Assembly (NCBI GenBank): GCA_016793095.1
Contig: JAEUJQ010000055.1
Location: 1-50,338 of the forward strand
From: Myxococcaceae bacterium
Lineage (GTDB): Bacteria > Myxococcota > Myxococcia > Myxococcales > Myxococcaceae
Length of the DNA: 50,338 nt
Direction of reading: 5' to 3'
Part shown: positions 33,744-42,729 of the stretch, in pieces
Layout: every line of letters starts with the position of its first letter
Numbering within the stretch: the stretch's first letter is position 1
The notes under the pieces: generated by a model
The model's input: only the letters and a program-made list of their open reading frames with translations
Databases searched by the model: none
What the model was told of the DNA's origin: nothing
Program-made: the position numbers and the translations under genes

Positions 33744-34301
33744 ATGGCCGAGCCCGCGAGCGCGTACATCCTCGAGCTTTCGGTGGGACCCGGTGGAAGC
33801 CGCTGGGCCGAGACCCACACCTGGACCGAGCCGTGGCAGCTCAAGCTCATCCTCGAGGAGTTCTGCGCGAACGACGACAACCTCGCCGCGTACCACTGCA
33901 TCGCCTACGGCGCGACGCTGGGCGTCTGGGTGGTGCAGCGCGGCCACCTCGTCGACTTCGTCGATCTGCACCCGTGGGTGCTCGTCACCCTGCCAACGGG
34001 GAAGCGGCCGCTCGCCGAGTTCCTCGCCGACACCGCGGCGCTCAACGCCTTCCTCGACGGGCGCGAAGACGACTGGCTCGAGGACGTCGAGCTGACGCTG
34101 TTCTGGGACGCCATCGAAGAGCGGCTGCCGAAGCTCGAGGCGCCGCTGCTGGCGCCCGACGAGACCGCGCCCTTCGAGGGCCTGCCGCCGCCCACCGCGC
34201 CCAGGGAGACGTACCTCGACTTCGCGAACCCGATGAAGCTCGGCTCCGTCGAGCAGGAGAGCGGCGAAGAGCTCGACCCGCCCTTTGAGCTGCCGAGCTG
34301 A
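33744..34301 (+). CDS. Hypothetical protein downstream of hmgA
   Basis: 185 residues from the ATG at 33744, 2 bases after the hmgA stop, so very probably cotranscribed. It has no signal peptide. Visible segments are YILELSVGPGGSRWAETHTW, QLKLILEEFCANDDNLAAYH and LVDFVDLHPWVLVTLPTGKR, then an acidic C-terminus ending PPFELPS. It appears to be a soluble, acidic alpha/beta protein. I do not recognise the family. Position suggests a link to aromatic catabolism, but the cheC gene converges with it with no gap, so the association could be incidental. Confidence 0.7.
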   Translation: MAEPASAYILELSVGPGGSRWAETHTWTEPWQLKLILEEFCANDDNLAAYHCIAYGATLGVWVVQRGHLVDFVDLHPWVLVTLPTGKRPLAEFLADTAALNAFLDGREDDWLEDVELTLFWDAIEERLPKLEAPLLAPDETAPFEGLPPPTAPRETYLDFANPMKLGSVEQESGEELDPPFELPS

Positions 34302-34889
34302 CTACGAGAGGCCGAGGCGCCGCAGCAGGTCCTGAACCACCGGGGGCGCGAGCAGCACCACCAGCGTGCCAGAGAACATAGGCCCGCTCGTCGAGACGAA
34401 GCCCGCGAGCACGGCCGTCTCGGGCGGACCCTCAGCGCCGAGGAGCGCCTCGACGGTGGCCGGCGCCATCTTCGGCGTCGAGGGCAACACCTTCGCCCCG
34501 AGCACGGTGCTGAGCGCCGCGCTGAACGCCGACGCGACGATGTTGGCAGCCTCCGCCAGCGCGGCCGTGCGCGACGACGCCAGCGGGCCCGAGACGCCTG
34601 GCCGCCGCAACAGGCGCTGGCCCAGCCGCTCCGCCGAGTCCATCGGCAGCACCCACCACAGCGCTCCCGGCACGTCACCCTCGAGGGCGAACGTCGCCGC
34701 CATCACCGGCACGTCGCGTCCGCCCAGCAGCCAGCCGAGCTGAGGCCGCGTCACCTCGACGACGCGCGGCACCTCGACCAGCACGCCCACGTCACCGACG
34801 AGCCGCGCCAGCATCGACGCCGCCTGGGCGCTCCCCAGGTGCACCACCTCGCGGAGCGCGTCTTCCTGGCGGGCGAGCGGAGCCGTCAC
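34302..34889 (-). CDS. CheC-family chemotaxis phosphatase-like protein
   Basis: 195 residues. It starts at a GTG in a GTGA overlap with the cheA stop. The CheC/FliY repeat is present twice: site 1 is D10-ALR-E14-VV-H17, where the canonical Asn is His; site 2 is A109-ALA-E113-AA-N116, where the canonical Asp/Ser is Ala. Typical CheC proteins dephosphorylate CheY-P through D/S-x3-E-x2-N sites, so activity here may be reduced or shifted to site 2. The C-terminal hydrophobic segment (FSGTLVVLLAPPVVQDLLRR) fits the CheC fold. It should act on the CheY encoded in the same cluster. Confidence 0.8.
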   Translation of the reverse strand: MTAPLARQEDALREVVHLGSAQAASMLARLVGDVGVLVEVPRVVEVTRPQLGWLLGGRDVPVMAATFALEGDVPGALWWVLPMDSAERLGQRLLRRPGVSGPLASSRTAALAEAANIVASAFSAALSTVLGAKVLPSTPKMAPATVEALLGAEGPPETAVLAGFVSTSGPMFSGTLVVLLAPPVVQDLLRRLGLS

Positions 34890-36889
34890 GCGGTCACCAG
34901 CCTCGCCACGTCGAGGATGAAGACCGGCCGGCCGTTGCCCAGAATCGTCACCCCCGCGAGCCCGGGCACGAGGTCGAGCGGTTGCGAGAGCGCCTTCAGC
35001 ACCACTTCTTCCTGCCCCAGCAGGCGATCGACCGCGAGGGCGAGGCGGCCGTCGTCACCGTCCACCACTACGAATGGCGCCTGTCCCTGCGAAGGCGGCC
35101 CCGCTGGCACCTCGAGCAGCGAGGAGAGCTCGTGCACGGGCAGAACGCTCTGGCCGAACTGAAGCACGGGCGCATTCTGACTCATCGGGAGCCGTTCGCG
35201 CGCGGTCTCGATGACGCCGCTCACCTTGCCGAGGGGCAGCCCGTAGACCTCGTCGCCCACCGAGACCAGCAGCAGGTTCACCATCGCGACGGTCAGCGGC
35301 AGCGCGAGGCGAAAGGTGGTGCCGCGCCCGGGCTTCGTCTCGATCTCGAGCGTTCCGCCCACCTGCTCCACGGCGCGCTTCACCGCGTCCATGCCGACCC
35401 CGCGGCCCGAGATGTCCGTGACGTCCGTCGCCGTCGACAGCCCGGGCAGACACACCAGCATCAGCCGCTCGCGCTCGGTGAGGCCGCGCACCTGGTCCAC
35501 CGTCATCAACCCCCGCTCGACGACCGCCTGCTCGAGCCGCGCCACGTCGATGCCCCGACCGTCGTCTGACAGGGCGAGCACGACGCGCTCCCGCTGGCGC
35601 GTCACCGCGAGCGTCACCTTGCCCTTCGGCGGCTTGTTGGCGGCCTTGCGCTCCTCGGGCGGCTCGATGCCGTGATCGATGGCGTTGCGCAGCAGGTGCA
35701 GCACCGGGTCAGCCAGCTCATCGACGATCGCGCGATCGAGCTCGATGTCTTCGCCGGTGATGACGAGCTCGACCTCGCGGTTCCGTCGCCGGGCGATGTC
35801 ACGGGCGGCACGCGGGAGCCGATCGGAGATGACGGCGATGGGCGTCATTCGCGCCGCCATCACGCGGCCGTGCAGCCCCTTCACCAGCAGGTGCAGGTGA
35901 TCGACCGCCTCGTCGAGCGAGGGCCGCAACGCCTCCGGGACCCGACGCGAGAGCGCGCGGACGCGCGAGGTCGCGAGGAGCAGCTCACCGGCCTGATCGA
36001 GGAACTCGTCCATCACCTCGGTGCGCACGCGGATCGTGCGGGCGGGCTCCTGGCCGACGACCCGGCTCGGATCGGCCTCGGGCGCCACCGGCGGCGCCGG
36101 CGGCGTCTTCACCACGGCAGCGATGGACTCGAGCTCGACGTCGCCCACGGTCCGCATCGTGCGCGCCACCGCGTCTTCACTCTGGTCGGTCTCGAGCTCG
36201 AGGGTGATGACGCCCTGGGGCACGCGGCCGGCCTTGATGTCGTCGAGCGGCGGCTTCAGATCGAAGACGTTTCCGAGGGTGCTGAGGCGCTTGTACGCGA
36301 GGAAGCCACGCACGCCGGGCTGGTTGGACGCGGGGTTGATCTTGAGGCGCAGGGAGTAGCGCGGCGGCGTGGTGGGATCGACCACACCGGACGAGCTCGA
36401 GCTGAACGGCGCGGGCGCCTCCAGCTCTGGCGACGAGGGGCTCGACCTCGCAGGCGTCGAGGTGACCGGCGCGGGGGCGGGAACGGGCGTGTCCTTCTTC
36501 GTGAGCACGCGATGCAGCGCAGCCAGCTTCGCGCCCAGCTCCGCGCTGTCAGGCAGGGGTTGGTTCGCGACCGCCGCTTTCACGTGCGTGGACAACGCGT
36601 CAACCGTCTGCAAGATGACGTCGGCCACCTGCGCATCGGCGCGGGCGAGGTCCGCCCGCAGCGCGTCCAGCAGGTCCTCGAGCTGGTGCGCGAGCTTCGC
36701 CGTCGCCTCGAAGGCCATCGACGACGCCATGCCCTTCACCGAGTGGGCGTGGCGGAACATCGAATCGACGACCTCGGGCGTGGCGCCCTTCTCGAACGTC
36801 ACCACGTCCTTGCCGAGCGCCTCGAGGTGCTCCGTCGCCTCGCCCGCGAAGAGCGTGAGGTAGCGCGAGGTGTCCCAGGAGGCAGCCAC
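34886..36889 (-). CDS. cheA: CheA histidine kinase
   Basis: 667 residues from a GTG. Domains: P1/HPt (about 1-110) with phospho-acceptor His49 in HAHSVKG; a flexible linker; a P2-like CheY-binding region (about 178-262); P3 dimerisation (about 285-350); P4 ATPase with N-box HLLRNAIDHGIE near residue 400, G1 DDGRGID near 446 and G2 GRGVGMDAVK near 498; and P5 CheW-like (530-667, ending PVFILDVARL). All key kinase motifs are intact. It receives signals from chemoreceptors via CheW and phosphorylates CheY. No receptor gene lies in the window. It is followed by cheC in an overlapping frame and preceded by cheY, 51 bases away. Confidence 0.95.
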   Translation of the reverse strand: MAASWDTSRYLTLFAGEATEHLEALGKDVVTFEKGATPEVVDSMFRHAHSVKGMASSMAFEATAKLAHQLEDLLDALRADLARADAQVADVILQTVDALSTHVKAAVANQPLPDSAELGAKLAALHRVLTKKDTPVPAPAPVTSTPARSSPSSPELEAPAPFSSSSSGVVDPTTPPRYSLRLKINPASNQPGVRGFLAYKRLSTLGNVFDLKPPLDDIKAGRVPQGVITLELETDQSEDAVARTMRTVGDVELESIAAVVKTPPAPPVAPEADPSRVVGQEPARTIRVRTEVMDEFLDQAGELLLATSRVRALSRRVPEALRPSLDEAVDHLHLLVKGLHGRVMAARMTPIAVISDRLPRAARDIARRRNREVELVITGEDIELDRAIVDELADPVLHLLRNAIDHGIEPPEERKAANKPPKGKVTLAVTRQRERVVLALSDDGRGIDVARLEQAVVERGLMTVDQVRGLTERERLMLVCLPGLSTATDVTDISGRGVGMDAVKRAVEQVGGTLEIETKPGRGTTFRLALPLTVAMVNLLLVSVGDEVYGLPLGKVSGVIETARERLPMSQNAPVLQFGQSVLPVHELSSLLEVPAGPPSQGQAPFVVVDGDDGRLALAVDRLLGQEEVVLKALSQPLDLVPGLAGVTILGNGRPVFILDVARLVTA

Positions 36890-36940
36890 GGAGCGACAAG
36901 CGTGCGGTCAACTCGGGCGGCCCGCAAGTCCGCGCGACGC

Positions 36941-37309
36941 TCAGGCCTCGCCGAGCACCTTCTTGACGACCGCGAGCACGTCTTCGGCGCGGGGCGGCTT
37001 GACGATGAAGTCGACGGCGCCCGCCTCGATGGCCTCCATCACCATCGTCTCCTGGCCGAGGGCGCTGCACATCACGACCAGCGCCTTGTTGTCGCTGCGC
37101 AGGATCTCGCGGGTCGCGTCGATGCCGTTCCGGTACGGCATCACCAGGTCCATGGTGACGAGATCGGGCTTGAGCTCCTTGAACTTCTCGACGGCCTCGA
37201 CGCCGTTGCCAGCCTCGCCGACGACGGTGAACCCGCCCGCGGCGAAGATGTCCTTGATGATGTCCCGCATGAAGACGGAGTCGTCGACCACGAGGACCTT
37301 CTTTGGCAT
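36941..37309 (-). CDS. cheY: CheY-like single-domain response regulator
   Basis: 122 residues from the ATG at 37309, preceded by AGGTGAG at good spacing (a GTG 3 codons earlier is less likely). Receiver motifs are complete: acidic pair in VLVVDDS, phospho-acceptor Asp54 in DLVTMDLVMP, switch Ser in VVMCSALG, and conserved Lys in VDFIVKPP. It has no output domain. It should be phosphorylated by the neighbouring CheA and dephosphorylated by the CheC-like protein. In myxobacteria such regulators can control motility or non-motility outputs, and this cannot be told from sequence. Confidence 0.93.
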   Translation of the reverse strand: MPKKVLVVDDSVFMRDIIKDIFAAGGFTVVGEAGNGVEAVEKFKELKPDLVTMDLVMPYRNGIDATREILRSDNKALVVMCSALGQETMVMEAIEAGAVDFIVKPPRAEDVLAVVKKVLGEA

Positions 37310-37331
37310 CGCGCTCACCTGGACGAGGAAC

Positions 37332-37754
37332 CTACTTGGTTGTGAACGCCCGGGCTACCGTCGCGTCGAGGGCGTCGGGATCGAGCACGGTGACCGGCAG
37401 GGCCCCGAGCCGCGCGAGGCCTTTCACGGCGGCAGAGGCCTTCGGCGCCGGCGGGCCCACCTTCTCGAGCGTCTCGATGCCGTCCACCTCGCCGATGAGG
37501 AGGCCCAGCTCGCGGCGACCGCGATCGAGCAACATGACGCGCGCCTGCCCTGCCCCCGCCGCCGGCCCCACCTCCAGCAGCTCGCGCAGATCGACGACGG
37601 GCACCACGCGCCCCCGCAGGTTCATCACGCCCTTCATGGCCCTGGGGCTCCGGGGCACCCGGGTCCACGTGGTGGGCGCGACGACGACCTCGCGAATCGC
37701 CGCCAGGGGCAGCGCGTAGCGGTCCTTCTCGAGGCGGAAGAGCACGTGGCGCAC
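37332..37754 (-). CDS. cheW: CheW-like coupling protein
   Basis: 140 residues from a GTG. It is a single CheW/SH3-like domain: VLFRLEKDRYALPLAAIREV, MKGVMNLRGRVVPVVDLREL, LGLLIGEVDGIETLEKVGPP. It couples receptors to CheA. It is the first gene of the chemosensory cluster in transcription order, 22 bases before cheY, with TAGCCT 9 bases before its GTG. Confidence 0.9.
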   Translation of the reverse strand: MRHVLFRLEKDRYALPLAAIREVVVAPTTWTRVPRSPRAMKGVMNLRGRVVPVVDLRELLEVGPAAGAGQARVMLLDRGRRELGLLIGEVDGIETLEKVGPPAPKASAAVKGLARLGALPVTVLDPDALDATVARAFTTK

Positions 37755-37763
37755 GGTCTGGCG

Positions 37764-37769
37764 AGGCTA
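37764..37769 (-). promoter_or_regulatory. -10-like hexamer TAGCCT before cheW
   Basis: On the minus strand TAGCCT ends 9 bases before the cheW GTG, with no Shine-Dalgarno. It could drive the whole cheW-cheY-cheA-cheC cluster. Confidence 0.38.
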
Positions 37770-37807
37770 CTCCAGCGCGCCCGGTCCGGAAGCACCGGCG
37801 TCGCTCA

Positions 37808-40800
37808 TCAGGGCTTCGGCTTCGCCGGCACGGGCTTCTTCCCGGCGGGCGTGGCCGCCTTGCCGACGACCAGCTCGTCCTCGAGCAGGCGCATCATCTC
37901 GTCCACCTTCGCGCGGTAGGCGGGGTACTCGGCGGGCGTCACGCGATCGCAGGTCACCCGGAAGACGGCGCGGCTGGTGATGGTGCGGCCCGCCTGGGTG
38001 ACGGTGCGTTCGAGCTTGAGGCAGGTCTGCTCGAGCGCGCCCGAGGCCGGCAGCTTCTTCACCTCGAACCCCTCGGGCAGGGTCACCGACACCCTCGTCT
38101 CGTCCGTGAAGGGAGTGCCGAGCACCAGCGGGTGTCTTCGCGTCGCGAGCGAGAACTGGCCCCGCGGGTTCCAGCCCGTCGGCACCTTGATGCGCAGCGA
38201 CTCGCCTTCGGGCCGGGCGAAGGTGCGCGCCTCGAGCAGCGCCTTCAGCGCCGCGGGCTTTCGCAGGTCCTTCGCCTCGACGACGGCCACGTCGCTGGTG
38301 GTGGCGTTCGGCACCAGGCCCGAGGCGATGCGCTGCACCGCCTGCCCGAACATCTCGGCGTCGCGCGACGCCACGCGGAAGGCCGCCCCGCCCCGGCCCC
38401 GCGCCTCGAGGGTGAAGAGGCCCCGCGCGCTGCCATCGGCCGCGAGGTCGAGCTCGAGCTGGCTGGTGAGCCGGTGCTTGTCAGGGCTCTGCCAGGGGAT
38501 CTCGCGGAACGTGTGCTCGCCCGACACCGGGTCGATCACGAGGCTGGTCGTGCCCACGTCGTCGTGCCGGACGACGTCGAGGTCGAGCAGGTCGGCGGTC
38601 GGGTCGAAGAAGCGGTCCTCGGGCAGCCCCGGCTGCTTCGGCACGTAGACGATGGCGTGGTTGAACTGCTGCATGGGCACGTCCTTCGAGATCTGCCCGG
38701 AGTCGCGCGTGCGCACGTTCGCGAAGTGCACCTCGAGGCCCAGCTTCCGCGCCAGGGTGATGAAGAGCACCGCCTTGTCCTTGCAGTCCCCGTAGCGGCG
38801 CTCGAGCACCATCGGCGCGGCGTGCGGCTTCACCCCGGCGATGAAGCTCTCGTAGTCCTGCTGGTAGCGGATCTCCTCCATCACGAACTGGTGCACGCGC
38901 TCGAGCTTCTCGGTGGCGTCGGGAGCGCCGGCGCCCAGCCTCCGGGCGACCGCGTCGATCTCAGGGCTGTCGCGGAACACCCCGTCGAGCAGCGACTTCT
39001 CCCACGACAGGTACGAGTGCCAGTCGGGCACCGTGGACAGGCGGATGTTGGCGGCCACCTCGAGCAGCGGCGGCATCGCCGGCTCGGACACCAGCGGCGG
39101 GCTCTCGTCGGCGAACCACTCGACGCGCAGCTGCTCGCCCCGCTTCTCCTCGCGGCGCTCGACGGCGCCCACGCGGTGCTCGTTGAGCGTCGTGCCCAGC
39201 GGCATCCACATGACGAAGCGCGCGCGGCGGCGCTGCTCCGCCACCGACTGGAACGACCAGCTCTTCGTCAGGTGACGTGCGAGGTAGCCGCTCGGCGGCA
39301 CGTCGAGCCGGTACTGCAGCACCAGCGTCGAGCCGGGCTGCATGCCGCGGAAGAAGATCTGCCGGCTGCGCTCGCTCGAGGCCTCGCTGCGCACGCCCTT
39401 GTCGTCGATGACCCAGGCGTGCAGCACCCGCAGGCGCCCGGCGGGCACCGTCTGCTTCATGATGCGGTCGCGCCCCTGGGCGTTGAAGGCGTGGATGACG
39501 ACGGTGACGACGTTCGAGGTGCTGCCGTCGGTGTTGAGCAACGTCACCTCGTCGTCGAGCAGCCAGGCCACGTCGGCCCCCGGCGTTTGTCTGAGCTGCC
39601 CGCGCGTCTGCACCAACTCGGCGATGGCCGCCTCGTCGGGCACGTCGGCCTGCCAGGGCCCCCGCGCCTCGGGCGAGAGGAAGTCCACCCGGTTCGCGAG
39701 CGAGTCGTTCTCGGGGTTGCGCTCGAGCGCGCGCTTCCACGCCGCCACCGCGCCGGTGCGATCGCCGCGCTCGTAGGCCAGCTCGCCGCGCTTCACCCAG
39801 GGGTTGGCCGCCTCGGGCGCGAGCCCGGCGGCCTTTTCGAGCGCCGCGCTGGCGCCGTCGAGATCACGGGCGCGCCGCCGCACCTCGGCGAGCAGCATCC
39901 ACGTGCCGAAGTCCGTCGGCCATGACTCGAGCCGGGCCTCGAGCAACGCCTCGGCGCGATCCAGCTCGCCGGCGTCGAGCGACAGGTCGGCGAGCCGGCG
40001 TAGCGCCTCGGGGTGGAAGGGCAGCTCACGCAGCACGGCCTCGAAGGCCTGCTCCGCCTCGCGCCGGCGGCCGAAGCGCAAGAGACTGCGGCCACGCGCG
40101 AGCAGCGAGTCAGCGCCGTCTCCGAAGCGGGCTGACTGCGCACGCTGAGCGTCGAGCTCGTCCTCCGTCCACCCCTCGCCGCGCCAGGCCTCGATGAGCA
40201 GCTCGTGCACCTCGGGCAGGCCGGGGTGCGTCTCGAGCAGCTCGAGCAGGCCCGCGCGCGCCTTCTGCTTGAGGCCCTGCTGCTGCCAGAAGCGCAGCTG
40301 TCGCAGGCGAACGAAGGTGAGCTCACGGCCCAGCGCGGCGTCGAGGGCGGCGAGGGCGTCGCCGGCGCGGCCCCGCTCCTGGTTGAACCACAGCGCGTCG
40401 GCCTGGAGGGTGCGGGCGAGCACCGAGTCCGGGAACTCGCGGACGAAGGCGTCGGCGGTCTTCACGCTCAGCGGGCCTCCGGCAGCGAGGTGGGCCCAGC
40501 GCGCCTCGAGCGCCTTCGTGCGAGCCGCGAGCGGGGGCATCGCGCGGGTGGCGAACTTCACCATCGCCTCCAGGTTGGGCACGGCGAACGGCACCGACGC
40601 GGCGGGGACGAGGCGCGCCGCCAGGCTCCAGGCGCCTTCCCGGTGCGCGGACTTGAAGAGCACCGTATGGGGCCCCTTCGACAGCGACAGGGGCACCACC
40701 ACGTTGTCCCAGACGCTCCGCTCGAGGATGGACGCGGAGAACAGCAGCTTCCCGTCGACCCACACCTTGAGCGGCCCCGAGGTCGCGACGCGCAGCTGGT

Positions 40801-41542
40801 AGAAGCCGTCCTGGGGGGCCTCGACGGTGCCCTGGACGAAGGCCACCGCGAAGCGCGCCGGCGTCATCAGCGACGACAGCTCGAGGCGACCGCGCGGGTC
40901 GAGAGGCGGCCCACGGCGCCACGTCAGCGGGCCGAAGCGCCCCTCGTACTGCTGGTCGAGGCCGGGGCGGACCTCGGGCGCGAGCTGCTGATCGAAGCCC
41001 TTCCCCTGGTCGTTGTCCCAGGTGCCGACGACGGCGAGCGGGAACCGGCCTGGCTGGCTGGCGATCAGCTCGTCACGCTCGCCGAGCTGTCCTTCGGCGG
41101 TCAGCAGGCTCGCGAGGTGAAACGCCGCCAGCGAGCGCACCTCGGGCTTCGGGTGGCGCTCGACGAGGTCGTCGAGCAGCCCACGCACCTGGCGGCGCTG
41201 CGCGAACGAGAGCTCGTTCTGCATGAGCAGGTGGAGGTGCAGCGGCGCGTGCTGATCGGAGGTGTCGAGCAGCGCGAGCTGCAGATGCGCGATCTCTTCG
41301 GGCTCTCGCGCCTCGAGGGCGGCCAGGGCCGCGGCGAGCTCGTGGAAGGTGGCTGAGTCAGGCCCGGCGGCACGCGCAGCCTCGACCGCCTCCTTCAGGG
41401 CCTTCGTCGAGGTGGCCCGGTAGAAGGCCTCGGCCGCCGCGTCGAGCGCCGCGGGGTTCACCGGCGTCACCTCGCGGAGCGAGGGCGCGATCGTCAGGCA
41501 TGAAGAGAAGAGGCAGAGCGCTGCCAGCACCACGGTTCGCAT
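37808..41542 (-). CDS. Giant lipoprotein: TPR repeats plus DUF3857/transglutaminase-like domain
   Basis: 1244 residues. MRTVVLAALCLFSSC gives lipid Cys15. N-terminal helical repeats surround a PA14-like beta region (DGFYQLRVATSGPLKVWVDG). Clear TPRs follow at about residues 400-640. A DUF3857-type beta domain (VLHAWVIDDKGVRSEASSER, STLVLQYRLDVPPSGYLARH) precedes a transglutaminase-like core with triad Cys920 (RRYGDCKDKAVLF), His962 (FNHAIVYV) and Asp980 (FFDPTADLLD). A C-terminal beta domain closes the protein. The intact triad suggests protease or transglutaminase activity in the periplasm or on the surface. Its substrate is unknown. DUF3857-transglutaminase proteins are common in Bacteroidetes and myxobacteria, but this N-terminal TPR extension is unusually long. 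Confidence 0.85.
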   Translation of the reverse strand: MRTVVLAALCLFSSCLTIAPSLREVTPVNPAALDAAAEAFYRATSTKALKEAVEAARAAGPDSATFHELAAALAALEAREPEEIAHLQLALLDTSDQHAPLHLHLLMQNELSFAQRRQVRGLLDDLVERHPKPEVRSLAAFHLASLLTAEGQLGERDELIASQPGRFPLAVVGTWDNDQGKGFDQQLAPEVRPGLDQQYEGRFGPLTWRRGPPLDPRGRLELSSLMTPARFAVAFVQGTVEAPQDGFYQLRVATSGPLKVWVDGKLLFSASILERSVWDNVVVPLSLSKGPHTVLFKSAHREGAWSLAARLVPAASVPFAVPNLEAMVKFATRAMPPLAARTKALEARWAHLAAGGPLSVKTADAFVREFPDSVLARTLQADALWFNQERGRAGDALAALDAALGRELTFVRLRQLRFWQQQGLKQKARAGLLELLETHPGLPEVHELLIEAWRGEGWTEDELDAQRAQSARFGDGADSLLARGRSLLRFGRRREAEQAFEAVLRELPFHPEALRRLADLSLDAGELDRAEALLEARLESWPTDFGTWMLLAEVRRRARDLDGASAALEKAAGLAPEAANPWVKRGELAYERGDRTGAVAAWKRALERNPENDSLANRVDFLSPEARGPWQADVPDEAAIAELVQTRGQLRQTPGADVAWLLDDEVTLLNTDGSTSNVVTVVIHAFNAQGRDRIMKQTVPAGRLRVLHAWVIDDKGVRSEASSERSRQIFFRGMQPGSTLVLQYRLDVPPSGYLARHLTKSWSFQSVAEQRRRARFVMWMPLGTTLNEHRVGAVERREEKRGEQLRVEWFADESPPLVSEPAMPPLLEVAANIRLSTVPDWHSYLSWEKSLLDGVFRDSPEIDAVARRLGAGAPDATEKLERVHQFVMEEIRYQQDYESFIAGVKPHAAPMVLERRYGDCKDKAVLFITLARKLGLEVHFANVRTRDSGQISKDVPMQQFNHAIVYVPKQPGLPEDRFFDPTADLLDLDVVRHDDVGTTSLVIDPVSGEHTFREIPWQSPDKHRLTSQLELDLAADGSARGLFTLEARGRGGAAFRVASRDAEMFGQAVQRIASGLVPNATTSDVAVVEAKDLRKPAALKALLEARTFARPEGESLRIKVPTGWNPRGQFSLATRRHPLVLGTPFTDETRVSVTLPEGFEVKKLPASGALEQTCLKLERTVTQAGRTITSRAVFRVTCDRVTPAEYPAYRAKVDEMMRLLEDELVVGKAATPAGKKPVPAKPKP

Positions 41543-41615
41543 GGGGCGCGCATCGTGTACCAGACGTGCGGTGGTGTCGCGGTCGGCGGAGCGGAGCAGC
41601 GAGGAGACGGCGCCT

Positions 41616-41744
41616 TCAGCGGCGTGGGCGGCGGGCCTTCACGGGCACCGGCACCTTCGCGGGGCGCTGACTGGTGAGCAGCAGGAAGGTCAACGCGAGG
41701 ACACCGGCCAGCGGGAGGAGCGAGAGGGGGAGCGCGTCAACCAT
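41616..41744 (-). CDS. 42-residue single-pass membrane peptide
   Basis: ATG at 41744, stop at 41616-41618. The sequence is a short N-terminus, a hydrophobic helix (LSLLPLAGVLALTFLLL) and a basic tail with KVPVPVKARRPRR, the usual N-out/C-in membrane topology. GAGG lies just upstream of the ATG, and a TAAGTC box ends 6 bases before it, like other genes here. It fills an otherwise empty 300-base gap. Such small inner-membrane proteins often regulate larger partners, but nothing shows a partner. Chance ORF remains possible. Confidence 0.5.
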   Translation of the reverse strand: MVDALPLSLLPLAGVLALTFLLLTSQRPAKVPVPVKARRPRR

Positions 41745-41750
41745 GTCCTC

Positions 41751-41756
41751 GACTTA
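41751..41756 (-). promoter_or_regulatory. -10-like hexamer TAAGTC before the small ORF
   Basis: On the minus strand TAAGTC (or TTAAGT, one base earlier) ends 6 bases before the ATG at 41744. The remainder of 41757-41847 holds only a short GGGG/CCCC hairpin (41785-41797). Confidence 0.33.
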
Positions 41757-41847
41757 ACCACGCCGGCGTCGGCGTCGAGAAGGCGGGGCATTTCCCCACA
41801 TCGCCCCCACCCGGTCAGACGGGCTGATCCCGAGCGGTTGCGCGCGG

Positions 41848-42729
41848 TCACCGCAGCCGGGGGAACTCGAACCCGGCGCCGACGATGGAGGCCGTGAGCG
41901 CCTCCCACGCGTCCTCGCAGTTCAGCTCGGTGTCGCCGGGCCCGCAGATGGCCGCGATGCGCACCGTCCACGACGGCGAGCGCTGATCCCACAGGTGCCA
42001 GCTGACCGGTCGCACCAGCGGTCCGTCGAACACCCGCCCCTCGCCGTGGCCCCCGGACCGGCCGAAGGTGAGCTCGAGCGGCTCGGGCCAGGCCAGCCGC
42101 GTCTTCGCGCCCAGCGCCGCCTCGGCCGTCGAGAGCAGGAACTCCTTCGCCTCGAGCACCGGTCGGCGCCGCAGCACCTCGAGCACGATGGTCGGGTTGA
42201 ACCCCTTCTTCGAGCGGTGGCGCTGCACGACCAGCACCCGCCGCGAGACCGACGGCTCGACGCGCTCCCACGCCGGCGGCAGCCGCGCTGCGAACGAGAG
42301 CACGCGGACGAGGTTCTTCTCGGGCAGGTACTGCCACTCGGGGTGCTCGCGCCAGGCCGCGAGGAGCTCGGCCGTGTACTGCTCGAGCTGATCCCACCGC
42401 GCAGACTCGCCCTCGTCCCCGTCGAGCACCCAGCGCTCGCGCTCGGGCACCGGCACCGCGAGCACCTCCTGCGTGGGCCCCCGCGAGCGCACCGAGACCT
42501 GGTAGCCCGTGCCGTCCCGACGGAGCGCCGCGAGCGTGCCGGCGCGCGGATCCACGTCGCGCACCGACAGGCCCATGCGGGCGAGCGAGAGCACGGTCGC
42601 GTCGAACACCTGGTCGAAGGTGCCGTCATGTCGCCGCGTCGAGAACGCCTCGAGCTGCGCCGTGGTGAGCGCGCGCGGGCCAGACACGCACCCCGCCAGC
42701 AACAGGAAGAGCACGCCGTGCCGGAGCAT
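41848..42729 (-). CDS. Lipoprotein of unknown function, coupled to isocitrate dehydrogenase gene
   Basis: 293 residues. MLRHGVLFLLLAGC gives lipid Cys14. Its ATG shares one base with the stop of the icd gene upstream, so translation is coupled. A globular alpha/beta body begins FDQVFDATVLSLARMGLSVR, a phrase seen in small outer-membrane-type lipoproteins. It continues through RDGTGYQVSVRSRGPTQEVL. A second half contains VVQRHRSKKGFNPTIVLEVL and ends GAGFEFPRLR. One Cys pair near the C-terminus (ICGPGDTELNCED) may form a disulfide. I do not recognise a specific family. Coupling to a central-metabolism gene is odd for a surface lipoprotein. Confidence 0.75.
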   Translation of the reverse strand: MLRHGVLFLLLAGCVSGPRALTTAQLEAFSTRRHDGTFDQVFDATVLSLARMGLSVRDVDPRAGTLAALRRDGTGYQVSVRSRGPTQEVLAVPVPERERWVLDGDEGESARWDQLEQYTAELLAAWREHPEWQYLPEKNLVRVLSFAARLPPAWERVEPSVSRRVLVVQRHRSKKGFNPTIVLEVLRRRPVLEAKEFLLSTAEAALGAKTRLAWPEPLELTFGRSGGHGEGRVFDGPLVRPVSWHLWDQRSPSWTVRIAAICGPGDTELNCEDAWEALTASIVGAGFEFPRLR

